A program made the position numbers and the translations under genes. Shown in pieces: positions 36,236 through 38,324 of a DNA stretch of 38,324 bases (position 1 is its first letter; every line of letters starts with the position of its first letter). Under the pieces are notes generated by a model that ran no database searches, was not told the origin of the DNA, and saw only the letters and a list, made by a program, of their open reading frames with translations. The stretch is from positions 1 to 38,324 of the forward strand of contig PUOW01000420.1 of the NCBI GenBank assembly GCA_003552185.1. Reading direction: 5' to 3'. Origin of the DNA: Spirochaetaceae bacterium (lineage in GTDB: Bacteria > Spirochaetota > Spirochaetia > DSM-27196 > SLAA01).

Positions 36236-37645
36236 ATGATGCGATCGCTGTACTCCGGTGTCTCCGGGCTTCAGAATCACCAGACAAGAATGGACGTGAT
36301 CGGTAACAATGTCTCGAACGTCAACACCACCGGGTTCAAGCGCGGACGGGTGAACTTCCAGGACATGATCTATCAAATGACGCAGGGCCCGGCGCGCCCG
36401 CGTGAGCAGGTTGGGGGGATCAACCCGCAGCAGGTTGGTCTCGGCATGCAGGTCGGATCGGTGGACACCATCCATACGCAAGGCTCGCTCGAGACCACCG
36501 GGGTGCGCAGCGACCTCGCGGTGCAGGGCAACGGCTTTTTCGTGATGCGCGACGGCGACGAGCAGCTCTACACCCGCGACGGTTCGTTCAATGTCGACTC
36601 GGAAGGCATTCTCGTCAATCCCGCGAACGGTATGCGGGTGCAAGGCTGGCAGGCCGAGACCGAGGACGGCGAGACGGTGATCAACACCGCCGGGCAGATC
36701 GGTGACCTCGAGATTCCGATCGGCGGCAAGGACCCGGCCCAGGAAACCACCGAGGTTCACCTCGCAAGCAATCTCAATAAAATGACGCCGGTGATTCCCG
36801 AGGACGCCACCGCCGAGCAGATCCGCGAGGGCACCTGGGTGGTTGAGCAAGACATCTACAACTCGTTCGGCGGAACGCATACGCTGCGCGTTGAGTTCAC
36901 GCGCGTGCCCGATGAAGAGAATCAGTGGCTTACCACGGTTCAGATAGACCCTGAGGGCGATGAAGAGGTGGAGCAAAACATCTCGGTCGGCGGCGTCACG
37001 AGCGCCGACGGTCAGAGTTTCATCCTAGAATTCGACAATGACGGCACGCTACGCCGGGCTTTTAATCCTGAAGGTGGTATGATGGATACCGACGAGGTGT
37101 TTGTGAATCTCGAGTTTGAGGTTCCCGAAACCTCGATTCCGGAGGACGAAGACACCGGGCTGCCGGGCGAAGCGGTGACGCAAGACTTCAACTTGAATCT
37201 CGGACAGGTCGGGGCGTTTACCGATTCCATGACACAGTACGCGTCCCAGAGTTCAACCAAGGTATTCAGCCAGAACGGAAATCCGATGGGCTACCTTGAG
37301 GACTATCGCATCGACCAGTCGGGAACGATAACCGGCGTGTTCTCGAACGGAACCAACCGTGAGCTCGGCCAGGTGGCACTTGCATCGTTTACGAACGTGG
37401 GCGGCCTCGAGAAGAGCGGAGAGAACAACTACCGCGAATCAATCAACTCGGGACTCGCAGACATTACGCCCGCCGGCGTGGCCGGCAAGGGCTCGGTTAT
37501 TTCAGGCGCATTGGAGATGAGCAACGTAGACCTGTCGCAAGAGTTCACCGATATGATCGTAACGCAGCGTGGCTTCCAGGCCAACTCGCGCACGATTCAG
37601 ACGGCGGACCAGATGCTACAGGAGGTCTTAACACTCAAGCGCTAA
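36236..37645 (+). CDS. flgE: flagellar hook protein FlgE
   Basis: MMRSLYSGVSGLQNHQTRMDVIGNNVSNVNTTGFKRGRVNFQDM...; C-terminal EMSNVDLSQEFTDMIVTQRGFQANSRTIQTADQMLQEVLTLKR. Confidence 0.97.
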   Translation: MMRSLYSGVSGLQNHQTRMDVIGNNVSNVNTTGFKRGRVNFQDMIYQMTQGPARPREQVGGINPQQVGLGMQVGSVDTIHTQGSLETTGVRSDLAVQGNGFFVMRDGDEQLYTRDGSFNVDSEGILVNPANGMRVQGWQAETEDGETVINTAGQIGDLEIPIGGKDPAQETTEVHLASNLNKMTPVIPEDATAEQIREGTWVVEQDIYNSFGGTHTLRVEFTRVPDEENQWLTTVQIDPEGDEEVEQNISVGGVTSADGQSFILEFDNDGTLRRAFNPEGGMMDTDEVFVNLEFEVPETSIPEDEDTGLPGEAVTQDFNLNLGQVGAFTDSMTQYASQSSTKVFSQNGNPMGYLEDYRIDQSGTITGVFSNGTNRELGQVALASFTNVGGLEKSGENNYRESINSGLADITPAGVAGKGSVISGALEMSNVDLSQEFTDMIVTQRGFQANSRTIQTADQMLQEVLTLKR

Positions 37646-37665
37646 AACGGTAGGATTTAAATTCG

Positions 37666-37866
37666 ATGATTAAGGTTACGCGGCTCGGGGGAACCAACAC
37701 CTACTATGTAAACCCGCACCAGATCGAGTACATCGAGACCAACCCCGATACGACCCTGGTGATGCTCTCGGGTAAACGCCTGATCGTCGCGGAGGACTAC
37801 CAAACCTTGTTTGACGAGATTGTCGCCTACCGCCGGCTGATCGGTGCATTTAAGAACGAGGAGTAG
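37666..37866 (+). CDS. flbD: flagellar protein FlbD
   Basis: MIKVTRLGGTNTYYVNPHQIEYIETNPDTTLVMLSGKRLIVAED, between flgE and motA. Confidence 0.93.
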   Translation: MIKVTRLGGTNTYYVNPHQIEYIETNPDTTLVMLSGKRLIVAEDYQTLFDEIVAYRRLIGAFKNEE

Positions 37867-37869
37867 GGT

Positions 37870-38324
37870 ATGGATCTCAGTACCATTATTGGCGTAGGCG
37901 CAGGCTTTCTGATGGTGTTCGTCGGAATCATCATTGGGGGTGCCGGGCTCGGTGTCTATGCCAGCCCGGAGTCGGTGCTGATTGTGTTCGGCGGATCGTT
38001 CGGAGCGATGATGGTTGCAAACCCGTTGTCGCGTATGCTCGGTATCATGCGCTATGTCAGTCATGCGCTCCGAACCGCCGATTGGCGCGAGCAGCAGCTG
38101 ATCAACGAGCTCGTCGGCTTCTCGGACCGCGCCCGCCGCGAGGGTCTTCTCGCGCTTGAAGACAACCTCGATCAGGTCGAAGACGAGTTCATGCGCAAAG
38201 GCGTGCAGCTGGTGGTGGACGGAACCGATCCCGAGATCATCAAGAGCATTCTCTACAACGACCTCAATCAGTTGCAGGAGCGGCACGAGACCGGCATCAA
38301 GCTGTTCGACGACTGGGGCAAGAT
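37870..38324 (+). CDS. motA: flagellar motor stator protein MotA (3' truncated by window)
   Basis: MDLSTIIGVGAGFLMVFVGIIIGGAGLGVYASPESVLIVFGGSFGAMMVANPL...; absent from the ORF track because it runs off the window. Confidence 0.95.
   Translation, partial: MDLSTIIGVGAGFLMVFVGIIIGGAGLGVYASPESVLIVFGGSFGAMMVANPLSRMLGIMRYVSHALRTADWREQQLINELVGFSDRARREGLLALEDNLDQVEDEFMRKGVQLVVDGTDPEIIKSILYNDLNQLQERHETGIKLFDDWGK

Overview
The window is a GC-rich chromosomal segment with spirochaete-type gene content; nearly every gene is on the + strand. Left part (1-11.1 kb): cheW (partial), a DegT/DnrJ-fold protein, nadK, recN, a conserved hypothetical, cdd (the only convincing minus-strand gene), an exported propeller-like protein, a degenerate LytM/M23-like protein, a zinc-ribbon methyltransferase, a DUF4912 protein and a GH57 glucan branching enzyme. 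Middle (11.2-20.1 kb): a reduced division/cell-wall cluster, mraZ-rsmH-ftsL-murF-mraY-ftsW-ftsQ-ftsA-ftsZ. It continues with hardly a gap into xerD-like, TPR, dprA, xerC-like, hslV, hslU, and then a Borrelia/Treponema-type flagellar operon, flgB-flgC-fliE-fliF-fliG-fliH-fliI-fliJ-flbB-fliK-flgD-flgE-flbD-motA (motA partial). I see no CRISPR array, transposon, rRNA/tRNA, phage or obvious defence island. The best leads are: (1) FlgE has Ser at position 178, where the spirochaetal lysinoalanine crosslink needs Cys, and the whole protein lacks Cys although Lys165 and Asn179 are kept; (2) a 10-bp-phased TGGGN array (MraZ-type operator) between a near-consensus promoter and the mraZ start codon; (3) a DegT-fold protein with the PLP lysine replaced by Met; (4) an M23-like protein lacking its zinc-ligand histidines; (5) dprA-xerC-hslVU-flgB order as in Bacillus, with a micro-ORF where codY would sit; (6) short tandem repeats straddling stop codons. 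All family names come from reading the translations; no database search was run.
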